From: a virus
IMG/VR virus record: IMGVR_UViG_3300005515_000638
Location: 1 to 51,188 of that record
Strand: one strand, 5' to 3'
Length of the DNA: 51,188 bases
A model generated the notes under the pieces. That model worked only from the letters and a program-made list of their open reading frames with translations, was not told the DNA's origin and did no database searches. Made by a program: the position numbers and the translations under genes. Shown here in pieces: positions 1 to 8,300 of this stretch (its first letter is position 1; each line of letters opens with the position of its first letter).

Positions 1-20
1 GGTGGAAGGTCCGAAGCAAA

Positions 21-36
21 CTGTATGCATATACAG
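21..36. promoter_or_regulatory. LexA (SOS) box upstream of SRAP gene
   Basis: The 16-bp palindrome CTGTATGCATATACAG fits the gamma-proteobacterial LexA consensus CTGT-N8-ACAG exactly. It lies 67 bp before the SRAP start codon, so that gene is expected to be repressed by LexA and induced by DNA damage. The same 16 bases recur at 38572-38587 inside the prophage immunity region. Confidence 0.85.
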
Positions 37-103
37 TAAATCCGGCATCAGCTGCTCGGTCAATCCTGGGCGATGAAAATTCTGACGGGCGAGAGGGGGA
101 ATT

Positions 104-823
104 ATGTGCGGACGGTACTCGATCTATGAGTCGATGGATCACTACCTGCGCCAGCTATCGCTAGAGCTTGTGGTAATCAATGGCTACGACCACGAACCGA
201 TCAGTCGTTTCAATGTGGCGCCCTCGACCCGCGTCGAGATCATCCGCAGAGTAGACGAGGGGCTGAGTGTGGATAGGGTTAAGTGGGGATGGTCGCCTTT
301 CTGGGCGAAGGGGAAACGCCCTGACCCGATCAATGCTCGGGCCGAGACGGTGGTGATGGGAAAGTTCTTCAAGGCTCTGTGGCCGAACGGGAGAGCTTTG
401 GCACCGGCAAATGGCTGGTTCGAATGGGTTCCAGATCCTGCAGACCCGAAGCGAAAGCAGCCCTACTACATCACGAGCGCCGATGGCGGACCGCTATTTT
501 TTGCCGCGCTCGCCGAAGTACATCAGGGACTGGAGCCAGATGAGCGGGATGGATTTGTCGTCATCACAGCCGCTGCTGATCAAGGCCTGGTCGACATCCA
601 CGACAGAAAGCCCCTGGTGCTCTCGCCTGAAACCGCAAGAGAATGGCTGGATCCAGCCACATCAGGCGAACGCTTGGAGGCCATCGTCGAGTTTGGATGC
701 CGGCCGGCACGGGACTTCCAATGGTTTCCAGTTGGCAAGGCGGTGGGGCATGTTCGGAACCAGGGCCACGCCTTGATTGAGCCCGTCAGTGAACAGGACC
801 GCCAAGGCCACCTAGAGCTTTGA
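104..823 (+). CDS. SRAP-domain (YedK/HMCES-like) abasic-site protein
   Basis: This 239-residue protein begins MCGRYS, the hallmark of the SOS response-associated peptidase family. After Met removal, Cys2 is the catalytic residue that crosslinks to abasic sites in single-stranded DNA and protects them. The other expected active-site residues are visible: Asn77 (INARAE), Glu107 (GWFEW) and His166 (DIHDRKP). Length is normal for the family. GGGGGAA just before the ATG is the ribosome binding site. The LexA box at 21-36 predicts SOS induction. Its 3' end overlaps the convergent small gene at 786-992 by 38 bp. It may be prophage cargo or a flanking host gene, because the left attachment site is not identified. 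Confidence 0.93.
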   Translation: MCGRYSIYESMDHYLRQLSLELVVINGYDHEPISRFNVAPSTRVEIIRRVDEGLSVDRVKWGWSPFWAKGKRPDPINARAETVVMGKFFKALWPNGRALAPANGWFEWVPDPADPKRKQPYYITSADGGPLFFAALAEVHQGLEPDERDGFVVITAAADQGLVDIHDRKPLVLSPETAREWLDPATSGERLEAIVEFGCRPARDFQWFPVGKAVGHVRNQGHALIEPVSEQDRQGHLEL

Positions 824-992
824 GCTGATAGTCAGTGACCGCCTGACACTGTGACTCGGCAATCATCCGCAGACGTTCCACCTCTTCCGCCGACGCACCA
901 GAGGCTTTAGCTTCATGGTGACGCTTCCATGCCTGCACGGCGTCGGTGTACATGGGATGATCCGGATAAAGAAACGGTGGTTTGGTCTCCAT
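786..992 (-). CDS. Small conserved hypothetical protein, paralog of 1017-1226
   Basis: The 68-residue protein is predicted to be largely helical and has no recognised domain. GGAG stands 5 bases before the ATG. Its central part (AEEVERLRMIAESQCQAV, then DYQL) closely matches the next gene (PEEVERLRLLADSLYQAV, then DYQL), so the two are a tandem duplicate pair. The 3' end overlaps the convergent SRAP gene. The function is unknown. Confidence 0.7.
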   Translation of the reverse strand: METKPPFLYPDHPMYTDAVQAWKRHHEAKASGASAEEVERLRMIAESQCQAVTDYQLKALGGLGGPVH

Positions 993-1016
993 CTGAACTC
1001 CATTCTGAGGCCGCCA

Positions 1017-1226
1017 TCATTGAATGGTAGCCGGTGCCCGACCTGCTCGGATTAACTGGTAATCGAGAACCGCTTGGTATAGCGAATCCGCCAATAGGCG
1101 CAGGCGCTCGACCTCTTCAGGCGGGGCACCACCTGTTTGCGCATCACGACGGGCCCGGACCGCTTCCAGAGCTTTCAGTAGCAAGGGCTCACCAGCGAGC
1201 GCCATCCCCTCCAGCGTTCTTTTCAC
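1017..1226 (-). CDS. Small conserved hypothetical protein, paralog of 786-992
   Basis: The 69-residue protein starts at GTG, preceded by AAAGGA. It shares the EEVERLR-x3-AxSxxQAVxDYQL core with the gene 24 bp downstream, which points to a tandem duplication. The predicted structure is two amphipathic helices. There is no membrane segment, signal peptide or cysteine motif, and the function is unknown. Confidence 0.65.
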   Translation of the reverse strand: MKRTLEGMALAGEPLLLKALEAVRARRDAQTGGAPPEEVERLRLLADSLYQAVLDYQLIRAGRAPATIQ

Positions 1227-1397
1227 GGATTAATCCTTTGGTGGAAGTCAGTGCATTATAGGCCGCCTCGCCCCAGTGCCCGCTATTCAGTGGATCGAGG
1301 CGATGCGGCTAAAATTGACCCTGACTTCACACCCCGATAAGGCGGAAAACCGAGCTCCACCTTGGCGGCTTCCTTCGCATGGTTAGGCGGTTGACAG

Positions 1398-1847
1398 CTA
1401 CGCCTTCGCGGCAGGCTTGAGTCTGAACGTAACCCCCATCCTGTTGAAAGCGTTCATTGCAGCAATCGTGGCAGTCAAATCTACCAGGTCTCGCTCGCTG
1501 AAGACCGCGGAGGCGGCAGCGTAGGCCTCATCCGAAACATGGGTTTCTCCCACATTGGTCACCTCTTCTGCCCACTTCAATGCAGCGCGCTCTAGATCAG
1601 AGAATAAGTGTTCCGCCTCATGCCAAACCGCGACTAGCAGCACCTTGTCAACTGACATGCGGCCTTTGATCAAGTCGCGAGAGTGAAGATCGATGCAGAA
1701 CGCGCAACCATTGATCTGTGATACTCGAAGGAAAACCAGATGTATCAACTCCGGAGGTAGATTCGTTCCGGTGGTTACATAGTGGTGTAACCCGGTCAGC
1801 GCTTTTGCTGCACCGGGAGACTTTTCAAACCAATTCATACGAGTCAT
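1398..1847 (-). CDS. Carboxymuconolactone decarboxylase / AhpD-like protein
   Basis: The 149-residue protein carries the AhpD/CMD signature: the CAFCIDLHSRD segment supplies the CxxC-x3-H redox and proton-relay motif used by AhpD-type alkylhydroperoxidases. The start is placed at the ATG of MTRMNWF because GGAG lies 5 bases before it; a longer reading to 1910 lacks such support. Family members act as peroxidase partners or decarboxylases, and the substrate cannot be told from sequence. It reads leftward, separated from the phage lysis genes by about 130 bp. It could be the last cargo gene of the prophage or a host gene. Confidence 0.85.
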   Translation of the reverse strand: MTRMNWFEKSPGAAKALTGLHHYVTTGTNLPPELIHLVFLRVSQINGCAFCIDLHSRDLIKGRMSVDKVLLVAVWHEAEHLFSDLERAALKWAEEVTNVGETHVSDEAYAAASAVFSERDLVDLTATIAAMNAFNRMGVTFRLKPAAKA

Positions 1848-1981
1848 ACATACTCCATCAGCGCTTTCGTAAACACAGACGCATTTTATTGCGTACGCGG
1901 CTCGGCTCATGGGTCCAATCCGCTGTAATTTCTGGGTTCCAATAGGTGGCTAGGGCGCTTTTCTACTTCCCGGCTTCCTTG

Positions 1982-2500
1982 CTATGGGGAGAACTTTCCA
2001 AAACCGTCGATCACCGCCTCGCATGCCAGGCCGGCTATTCGGCTTCGCTCAAGCGCCGTCGCGAGGTCTCCCGCCATTCTGTCAGCTTCTTCAAGCAGTC
2101 CCCCGAGCACCACGACGGCAGAGGCTCCTGCCTGGCGCTGCTGGGCAGCAATGGCATCGCAGGTGGCTCGGTGGCCGTCCCGCAGTCTCGCGATTTCCCC
2201 GCGCAGCCCATCAGCAGCAGACTCAGCATTAGCGACGCGGCCTTGAGACACTTCCAGTTTCTTGCGTGCACTCTCCCCCTCCTCGTCCGCCACGGCTTGG
2301 CGGCGCTGTTCTTCGGTTCTGGCCTGGGCGGCTGCGCGCCGGTCGCGCTCAACCACCTGCAGGCGGTAGTCGGCCAACTCGATCCGGGCGGTGCCGGTTT
2401 CGCCCTGGGCAACCACCACCCGGTACTGCTGGCCACCGGCGACAAGAACCAGGGCGATCAGCCACCAGCACCAGGCAGGCACCGCTCCGAGCCAGGTCAT
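1982..2500 (-). CDS. Rz-like inner-membrane spanin (i-spanin, DUF2514-type)
   Basis: The 172-residue protein has one N-terminal membrane helix (about residues 8-22, WCWWLIALVLVAG). A long periplasmic, Arg/Glu/Ala-rich coiled coil follows. This is the i-spanin layout: Rz and Rz1 together fuse inner and outer membranes in the last step of host lysis. Its ATG overlaps the stop of the endolysin-like gene (ATGA), indicating translational coupling. A second gene, the Rz1 candidate, is nested in the -strand +1 frame inside it. DUF2514 membership is recalled from the look of the protein and has not been searched. Confidence 0.8.
   Translation of the reverse strand: MTWLGAVPAWCWWLIALVLVAGGQQYRVVVAQGETGTARIELADYRLQVVERDRRAAAQARTEEQRRQAVADEEGESARKKLEVSQGRVANAESAADGLRGEIARLRDGHRATCDAIAAQQRQAGASAVVVLGGLLEEADRMAGDLATALERSRIAGLACEAVIDGFGKFSP
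2035..2271 (-). CDS. Embedded Rz1-like outer-membrane lipoprotein (o-spanin)
   Basis: This 78-residue frame lies wholly inside the Rz gene in another reading frame. It starts at GTG (2269-2271), preceded by a perfect AGGAGG with a 6-base spacer. Residues 1-23 form a lipoprotein signal (basic start, hydrophobic SLMLSLLLM, then GC), placing the lipidated cysteine at residue 23. The mature part contains a short Pro-rich segment (EPPAMPLLP), as in Rz1 proteins. Lambda and other phages are known to nest Rz1 in Rz. A Met at the -2 position of the lipobox is slightly atypical. An automatic caller would take a longer meaningless frame from 2445. Confidence 0.72.
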   Translation of the reverse strand: MHARNWKCLKAASLMLSLLLMGCAGKSRDCGTATEPPAMPLLPSSARQEPLPSWCSGDCLKKLTEWRETSRRRLSEAE

Positions 2501-2943
2501 GCCAAGGCCCTCCGCACACCCTCGTCGATCACCTGGTCAGGGTACGGATTGCCGCCGTTCTCGTGGACGATGATGCCGAGCACCATTCCGCGCAGCGTGG
2601 CCGGGTCCTTAATGTTGATCGGGTCGGTGGGCCGCACTCTCAGGCGCTGGGCCACTGCCGAAGCGTAAGCCTGGGTGTCGTTCTCGTTGCTCGGCGCCCA
2701 GCGGTTGATGGTCTCAAGCACGGTATCGATGCCCTTCCCACCTATACCTGGTATGCCGTCTTTGCCACGGTAGTTGATGAGCAGCTTGCCCAGGGCGCGG
2801 ATACCGTTCTCCGGCTCGTCGAAGCGGGCAAAGCGCGGCTTGGCCACGCCCACCTCGAGACCAAGCTGCCCTTGCCAAGCGTTGCGTGGGTTGAAATCGA
2901 TGTTGCCAGGGTTGTTGTTGCGCACTCCGCGGGAAGTAGTCAT
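2497..2943 (-). CDS. Lysozyme/transglycosylase-like endolysin or virion muralytic protein
   Basis: The 148-residue protein begins with the RGVRNNNPGNIDF segment typical of small phage muralytic proteins often labelled structural protein or P5-like. It has a likely catalytic Glu in FDEPENGIRAL and the pattern of lysozyme-like folds. Its position immediately before Rz/Rz1 and after the fibre genes makes it the endolysin candidate for this phage, since no other muralytic gene is seen. ATGA overlaps link it to the genes on both sides. No signal peptide is visible, so it would depend on the holin (28611-28934), which is encoded far away. Confidence 0.7.
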   Translation of the reverse strand: MTTSRGVRNNNPGNIDFNPRNAWQGQLGLEVGVAKPRFARFDEPENGIRALGKLLINYRGKDGIPGIGGKGIDTVLETINRWAPSNENDTQAYASAVAQRLRVRPTDPINIKDPATLRGMVLGIIVHENGGNPYPDQVIDEGVRRALA

Positions 2944-3158
2944 TCAGTGACCTCCTGTACTGGTTGACCTGCAGCTGCCTCCACGGACACGGTGACCTTG
3001 GCGGAGTAACGCTTGATTACCTGGGCGGTGCGAACGATTGCAGCTGGCTGCTCCTCCAGCAGCTTGCGAGCCGCGGCATCCGCATCCTGTTCCGTGGGGT
3101 ATTCGTTCTGGTGGATGGGATCGAAGTTGTTACTGGTGTTGATGACGATAAACGGCAT
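2940..3158 (-). CDS. Small phage protein, lysis operon leader gene
   Basis: The 72-residue protein (MPFIVINTSNNFDPI...) has a beta-strand start followed by an Ala/Glu-rich helix and a beta-rich end. No domain is recognised. The start is set at 3158 because TGGAGAAAACCC precedes that ATG. The longer frame to 3245 would run back through the terminator at 3174-3197. Its stop overlaps the start of the endolysin-like gene (ATGA). Confidence 0.7.
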   Translation of the reverse strand: MPFIVINTSNNFDPIHQNEYPTEQDADAAARKLLEEQPAAIVRTAQVIKRYSAKVTVSVEAAAGQPVQEVTE

Positions 3159-3173
3159 GGGTTTTCTCCAGGC

Positions 3174-3197
3174 AAAAAAATACCGCCGGATGGCGGT
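3174..3197 (-). terminator. Intrinsic terminator between fibre and lysis genes
   Basis: On the minus strand ACCGCC-ATCC-GGCGGT forms a 6-bp stem followed by A then seven T. It lies after the tail-fibre assembly gene (stop at 3220) and before the ribosome binding site of the gene at 2940-3158. It would stop unmodified late transcription ahead of lysis. Confidence 0.8.
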
Positions 3198-3219
3198 CGG
3201 GTCGGGATGTTGCTGCGAG

Positions 3220-3804
3220 CTAGGCCGGTACCGCCGGCCAATCAATTTCGGTTGGCCAGCCGGCCTGCTCTGGCACTCGGTTCAGCAGAACACGGTATCG
3301 CTGCCAATCCTTGAGTTTGGCCTCCTCCGCCTCGCTGGCCATCTGCAGGGCGGCGGCATCTATCAACGGCGCCAGAGCCTGGTCAGCCGTATGGCGAAGC
3401 TCGGCAATGGTCGCCAGCGCCAGCTCTTCCGCCTGCTGGGCCGCTGACTGCATCAGGCTCCAGTCAATCTGGGCGAAGCCAAGGGTTGGGAAATTTTCCT
3501 CGGCTGGCTTGCCGGGCAAAGCGACACGACCGTCGGGCACATCCACCAGATCCCTGGGGAAGCGCTCGGCCTCGGTCGACTCCGGGCAATTTGGCAGAAA
3601 CAGGGTCAGCAGCAGCTGCCCGCCAATTCGCTGTATCGGGGCGGCCAGCCACTGCGAGCCGATGGCATTGACCGGCAGCGTGGCCCCTTCCATCAGGTTG
3701 GCCAGGTCAATGGTCAAGCCGTTGATGTTGAGCTGCTCGCCGTTCTTCCATACAGCGAGCTGCTGCGGCGGGTACATTTCCTGGGGTGTGAGTTTGATGA
3801 TCAT
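3220..3804 (-). CDS. Tail fibre assembly chaperone-like protein
   Basis: The 194-residue protein has a beta-rich N-terminal half and an Ala/Glu-rich helical C-terminal half. It ends in a Trp/Pro-rich tail (WQRYRVLLNRVPEQAGWP) of the kind that closes caudoviral tail-fibre assembly proteins (lambda Tfa class). It directly follows the fibre genes, as expected for a dedicated chaperone. GAGGG 6 bases before the ATG supports the start. A terminator follows the stop. Confidence 0.8.
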   Translation of the reverse strand: MIIKLTPQEMYPPQQLAVWKNGEQLNINGLTIDLANLMEGATLPVNAIGSQWLAAPIQRIGGQLLLTLFLPNCPESTEAERFPRDLVDVPDGRVALPGKPAEENFPTLGFAQIDWSLMQSAAQQAEELALATIAELRHTADQALAPLIDAAALQMASEAEEAKLKDWQRYRVLLNRVPEQAGWPTEIDWPAVPA

Positions 3805-3813
3805 GAATGCCCT

Positions 3814-4299
3814 CTATTTCCACCAGCCAGTGCCAGTGAGCGAAACGACGTTTTGTGCGCGGGTTACGCTAGAGATGAACGCCGCCCCGCTAGGAGTGGC
3901 CCACGCAGTCGGTGATGAATTGTCGTACCCAGTGACTGGCACGTTCGAGACACCTAACCCGACATTAGTACTGGCCTGGAAAGCGAATGGCCAAGTCACG
4001 TTCTTCACCACGTTGGCGGAATAGCCGGTGAACGTCGCAACACAGATCAGTAGGCCGCTGGCGAACTGAAAGTAGTAGCCATTGGCATTTGAGCCTGACC
4101 GCATAAGTGCTCCGGCTGCCGGATCACCGATGATCGGTGCTGCTGCAGCGATACCTGCCGGAATTGCTCCATTGGCGGGCGCTCCCAAGGCACTGTAGAG
4201 CTCGTTAAAGTTGTTGAGAGCCTTCAACCAGGCGCTCCGGCGGTCGTCCCCACCGGCACCACTGGGAGCGGTACCGAGGTTGATAGTTTGCTTGGCCAT
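3814..4299 (-). CDS. Short tail fibre / receptor-binding protein
   Basis: The 161-residue protein begins MAKQTINLGTAPSGAGGDD, a common opening of small Pseudomonas phage tail-fibre proteins. It continues with a short helical stretch that suits trimerisation, then a Gly/Ser/Thr-rich beta domain ending in TGTGWWK. The C-terminal domain probably contacts the host receptor. It is followed at once by the fibre assembly gene. The assignment rests on position and style; a precise family is not recognised. Confidence 0.65.
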   Translation of the reverse strand: MAKQTINLGTAPSGAGGDDRRSAWLKALNNFNELYSALGAPANGAIPAGIAAAAPIIGDPAAGALMRSGSNANGYYFQFASGLLICVATFTGYSANVVKNVTWPFAFQASTNVGLGVSNVPVTGYDNSSPTAWATPSGAAFISSVTRAQNVVSLTGTGWWK

Positions 4300-4310
4300 A
4301 TTATTCCTTG

Positions 4311-5357
4311 CTAAAGAGTAGGTCGGGCTGCGAACAGCGTTCTCCCGTTTGGATCAACTGGATTGATTGCCCCGTAGTTTTCTGTATAGGCCTGTAACAT
4401 ATCGCGCCGGCCGTTCAAGAAGCCCGCAATTGTGGCTAGCCATGGGCTTGTAGTCCCGGCTGGAACATACGTTGGGGACAGTAAAGCATTAGCCAAAAAG
4501 TAGTCATCCATATTGTTGGTCCATGGCATCTGACAACTAGCCGCATAGTATCCAGCACCAACAATTGGGTTTCCCGCCACTATGAAAGATGTAGTAGTTG
4601 GCTGACTATTCAACCGAACAATGTCGTTTGTGGAGGTGAAGATATCCACTCCCGAAGCATCGCTCACAGTGGCGCCATACGCTCCGACAGACACCGGACT
4701 GGCTGAGTAGCTACCCACGAACCAGTCCACTTGCATGGCTTCCAGCCATACGGGCCCAAAGTCAGGGTGCATGTATTTGGCGACTCGCCAGCCAGTCCAG
4801 TTGCCCGGCTGCCCCAGCACATAAAAATTCGAGAGCATCAAATGCCCAGGGCCGTTCACGAAAACAAGCGGACGTTCATATGTCGTTATCGGCGTCGGAA
4901 AATCATATCCATTGAGGAACGGCTGGTCCCTGTTCGCCCACGATGGAAAGGTAAAAGAACCTTGATACATAACATTCAAGACCCGATTGACCGAGTCGAT
5001 TTGTGACTGGATGTTATTGTTTACCGACCGCACGCCATACTGGCCAACTCCTGTAAATGGGGCTCCACCGCTCGACAAGACCAGAACCTGCCACGTCTCG
5101 TTGAACCCTCGTCGAATTGTAAGCAGCCCAGGCGAGTACCAGGCCTGTGGAGACCAGTTAGTCGAGCTCGAAGCCGGCGCCAATCGGTCCACCACCACAA
5201 ACGAGTCACTTTTGATTTCTGGTATCGAAAAGGTCTGCTCAAAGCTACCGTCACAAGTTACCTGTAGCATCTTGAGGGAGCGGATTGGCGTGCTTGCGGT
5301 GTCGAGGGTCACCCTTGAGGACGCATCCTTCGTCCTCAGCCCATAAAGAGCAGCCAT
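4311..5357 (-). CDS. Phage tail-tip/fibre-associated structural protein
   Basis: The 348-residue protein is beta-rich, with many Trp, Tyr, Asn and Thr residues and no membrane segment. Its TGATG overlap with the end of the giant tip gene indicates coupled translation and likely assembly in the same structure. Base composition is lower in GC than the tip gene, consistent with a diversifying receptor-facing part. No domain is recognised with certainty, and the fibre role is inferred from position. Confidence 0.65.
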   Translation of the reverse strand: MAALYGLRTKDASSRVTLDTASTPIRSLKMLQVTCDGSFEQTFSIPEIKSDSFVVVDRLAPASSSTNWSPQAWYSPGLLTIRRGFNETWQVLVLSSGGAPFTGVGQYGVRSVNNNIQSQIDSVNRVLNVMYQGSFTFPSWANRDQPFLNGYDFPTPITTYERPLVFVNGPGHLMLSNFYVLGQPGNWTGWRVAKYMHPDFGPVWLEAMQVDWFVGSYSASPVSVGAYGATVSDASGVDIFTSTNDIVRLNSQPTTTSFIVAGNPIVGAGYYAASCQMPWTNNMDDYFLANALLSPTYVPAGTTSPWLATIAGFLNGRRDMLQAYTENYGAINPVDPNGRTLFAARPTL

Positions 5358-8300
5358 CAGGTCAGTCTCCCCACCGCGACACGCTCGACGCCGTTCACGT
5401 CGTACACATACAGCCCTCCATTGTTCAGCAACGTAGAGCCCTGGGCATCTTGGCCCCGCAGAGTGAATGTGCCCGCTGCAAAGTTGATCTCCAGCAGCGG
5501 CAGGCCTTGGGCGTTCAGTGCAGCAGATCGAATGGTCATACCGGCAACAATCTCTTGAATGAATGCCCTGTTGATCACCGCCTGGTTGATGAAGATCTGC
5601 CCACCCTCAACCACGAATGGCAGGATCGTCTGGCCGTTCAGGCTGTCGATGATCGCGAGTCGTTGGGCCATCAGCAGGATCTCGCCCTCCTCCCCATTGC
5701 TGCCGATCGCGATGCCCGAGACGACCTTGCGGCCACCTTGGTTTGTCTCAACCTTCAGGGTGGTTTGAGCTGACACCCTGCCATTGATGTCAGCCATCAC
5801 CTCGCTGACCTGCTGCACCGACGCATTGGTCTGGCCTAACTGCGCCTGGACCGTCTCGACCTGCCGCCCCATTGCAATGCCATCCTCGATCCGGGCCGAT
5901 TGCTCGGTCCAGACACCCACCAGACCGCCCGTCGCGCCTGCCAGGCCGGAGCTATCACCCTCCATTTCCGGATTCACCTGGACATACAGCCCGTCCAGGC
6001 GGCTGGCCTGCGCGGTGATCGCGGTGCCCTGCTGCTTCACAACCGTGTCCATCTGGCTGATCGAAGTGGCCTGGCCACCGACCGCACGAGCACTTGGACC
6101 AGCGACAAACGGCGACGGACCGTTGCTCTCTCCAAGCCGCTTTTCGATCATCACCGAATCGATCACCAAGGTCAGATCGGCAACGACTGTCTGATTCAGG
6201 TAGAGCGTGATGGCCGCGCGCGTGCTGTCGGTGACCGTGATCGGCAAAGTGAGCCTTGTCCTGGCCGTGGAGTACGCCACTACAGCAGATGTTCTTCCCG
6301 AACCATCGTACAGCGAAGCCCTCATGGAACCTGCGGCGCTGCCTCGTACATACATGGATACCAGGTAAACGCCAGGCTCGATCCTGACGTTGTAACCAGC
6401 CACGTTGTTGATCGGGCTGAGCATCAGAAAATGCCCTGCCGTGGCAAAGCCACCGACCTGATAGCCAAAGCCGGAGTCAGCCTCAGGGACTGCTACGCCA
6501 GCCCGCGTAACACCCGACGAAGAGACCAATGCCGGTAGCACCGTGGAGGTTAACCAGCTGTACTCGTCACTGAGCAGGTTGGCGCCATTCCCCCCGATGC
6601 TTCCCACGCTGCTTTGAAGTTGCGTGAGTGCCTGGCCCTGGCTGGTCAGTGTGCTGCCTTGCTGGGTGACACTTGCACCCAGGGTGTTGATGGCATCCGC
6701 ATTAGCAGTGTCAGCAGCAGTGACACGGCGCGCCACGATATTGCACCACAGCGCTCTCCCTGTGCCATCAGCTGGCTGAATACGCGTCAGAAAACGCGCT
6801 GACACCGCGGTCGGCGGCGCCGTGATGCGCCCCGAAAAGCTCTGGAATCCACCGCCGGCCGAGAACGTGAAGGCGGTGACGTAGCCGATGCTCGCTCCGG
6901 CCTTGTCGAAGAACTGCATCTGGAAGTTACCGGTCTGCCCGGCGGTCATGTACGCCCGATAGATGTCGGCAGACAGGTCGAACTGCTCGCCCCCGGTGGT
7001 CAGCACGTTGGCAGCTACGCCGCAGAAGCTGTTCGCCGTGAACGAAATCGCCTTTCCCGCCGACGCATGGGCAGTAAGACCGGCAATCGTCGGCCCAGCA
7101 GTCCATGGATCGGTCACCCCATCCTCGAAACTGCCACGTAGCACCAGGTTGTCCGGCTGCTGGTTCAAGGAAGCCTTCAACTGGGTCAGCGAGGAGCCCT
7201 GGCTTTCGATCGTGTTGCCTTGACTGGTTACTGTAGATTGCAAGGTCTGCAGCGCCGACGCATCCGCTTTGGAAGCCAGCTGCGCCAGTGCCGACTGGGC
7301 TGCCGCCGCCGCGTCGGTGGCCACCCTATCAGTCACCGCCACCCACGCCGAACCGTTCCATCGCTTCGGTGTATTGGTGGCGCCAGTCGTGTCGATCCAC
7401 AGGTTCTCGGCTTGCCGGTCGGCGACCGCCGGTGTGCCAGTCTGGTACAGCACCTTGCCCTTGCTACCCGCCAAGTCGGACGCCGCCTGCGCCGCCTGTT
7501 GGGCGGTCGTGACATTGCCGTTGGTGGTTTGCAGGCCATTGGTCAGGTTGGTGATGCTATTGCCCTGACTGGACAAGGTGTCGCCCTGGTTTGTCACGGT
7601 GGTGCTGAGCGCCTGCAGCGCCGAAGCATCCGCTTTGGTCTGAGCAACCGCCAGGGCATTGGCAGCTGCCGCAGCAGCATCCGTGGCTGCCTTGTCAGTG
7701 ACCGTCACCCAGGTGCTGCCACTCCAGCGCTTCGGAGTATTAGCGTTGCCGGTCGTATCGATCCAGAGATTCTGGCTCAACCGATCAGCCACATCAGGCG
7801 CCGCTGATTGCACGATCACCTTACCCTTGCTACCGGCCAGATTCGACGCTGACTGCGCAGCCTGCTGCGCCGCAGTGACGTTCTGATTGGTAGTCGCCAG
7901 GTTGTTGCCCAGGTTCGTGATCGAGCTGCTGGCCGAGGACAACCCGCTCTCGGTTTGCGTAACCCGCACGTCCAGAGCCTGATTCGCCGCCGCCAGCGCG
8001 CCGGTTGCACGCGCCGACGGCCCTGCCACGAATGGCGAGGGGGCATTGCTCTCTCCTACCCGCTTCTCGACCATGATCGAGTCCACCACCATTGATGCGC
8101 TGGCCGCGGCGTGGCGGTTCGGGTAGATCAGCAGGCCGACCTTGGTGCTGGCCGTGATCGTGATCGGGAACGTGATGCGTGTGCGCTCTGTGGTGTACGG
8201 CAGGATCACCGAGCGGGATGTCACCCCGTCATACAGGTTGGCCATCATCGAGCCGGCCGTACCGCCCTTCACATACATCGACACCAGATAAACCCCGGGC

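Noticed and set aside
1230-1397. attL core matching the int-pbpG gap
   Set aside because: Only matches of about 7 bases (such as ATAAGGC) were found by eye, which is chance level.
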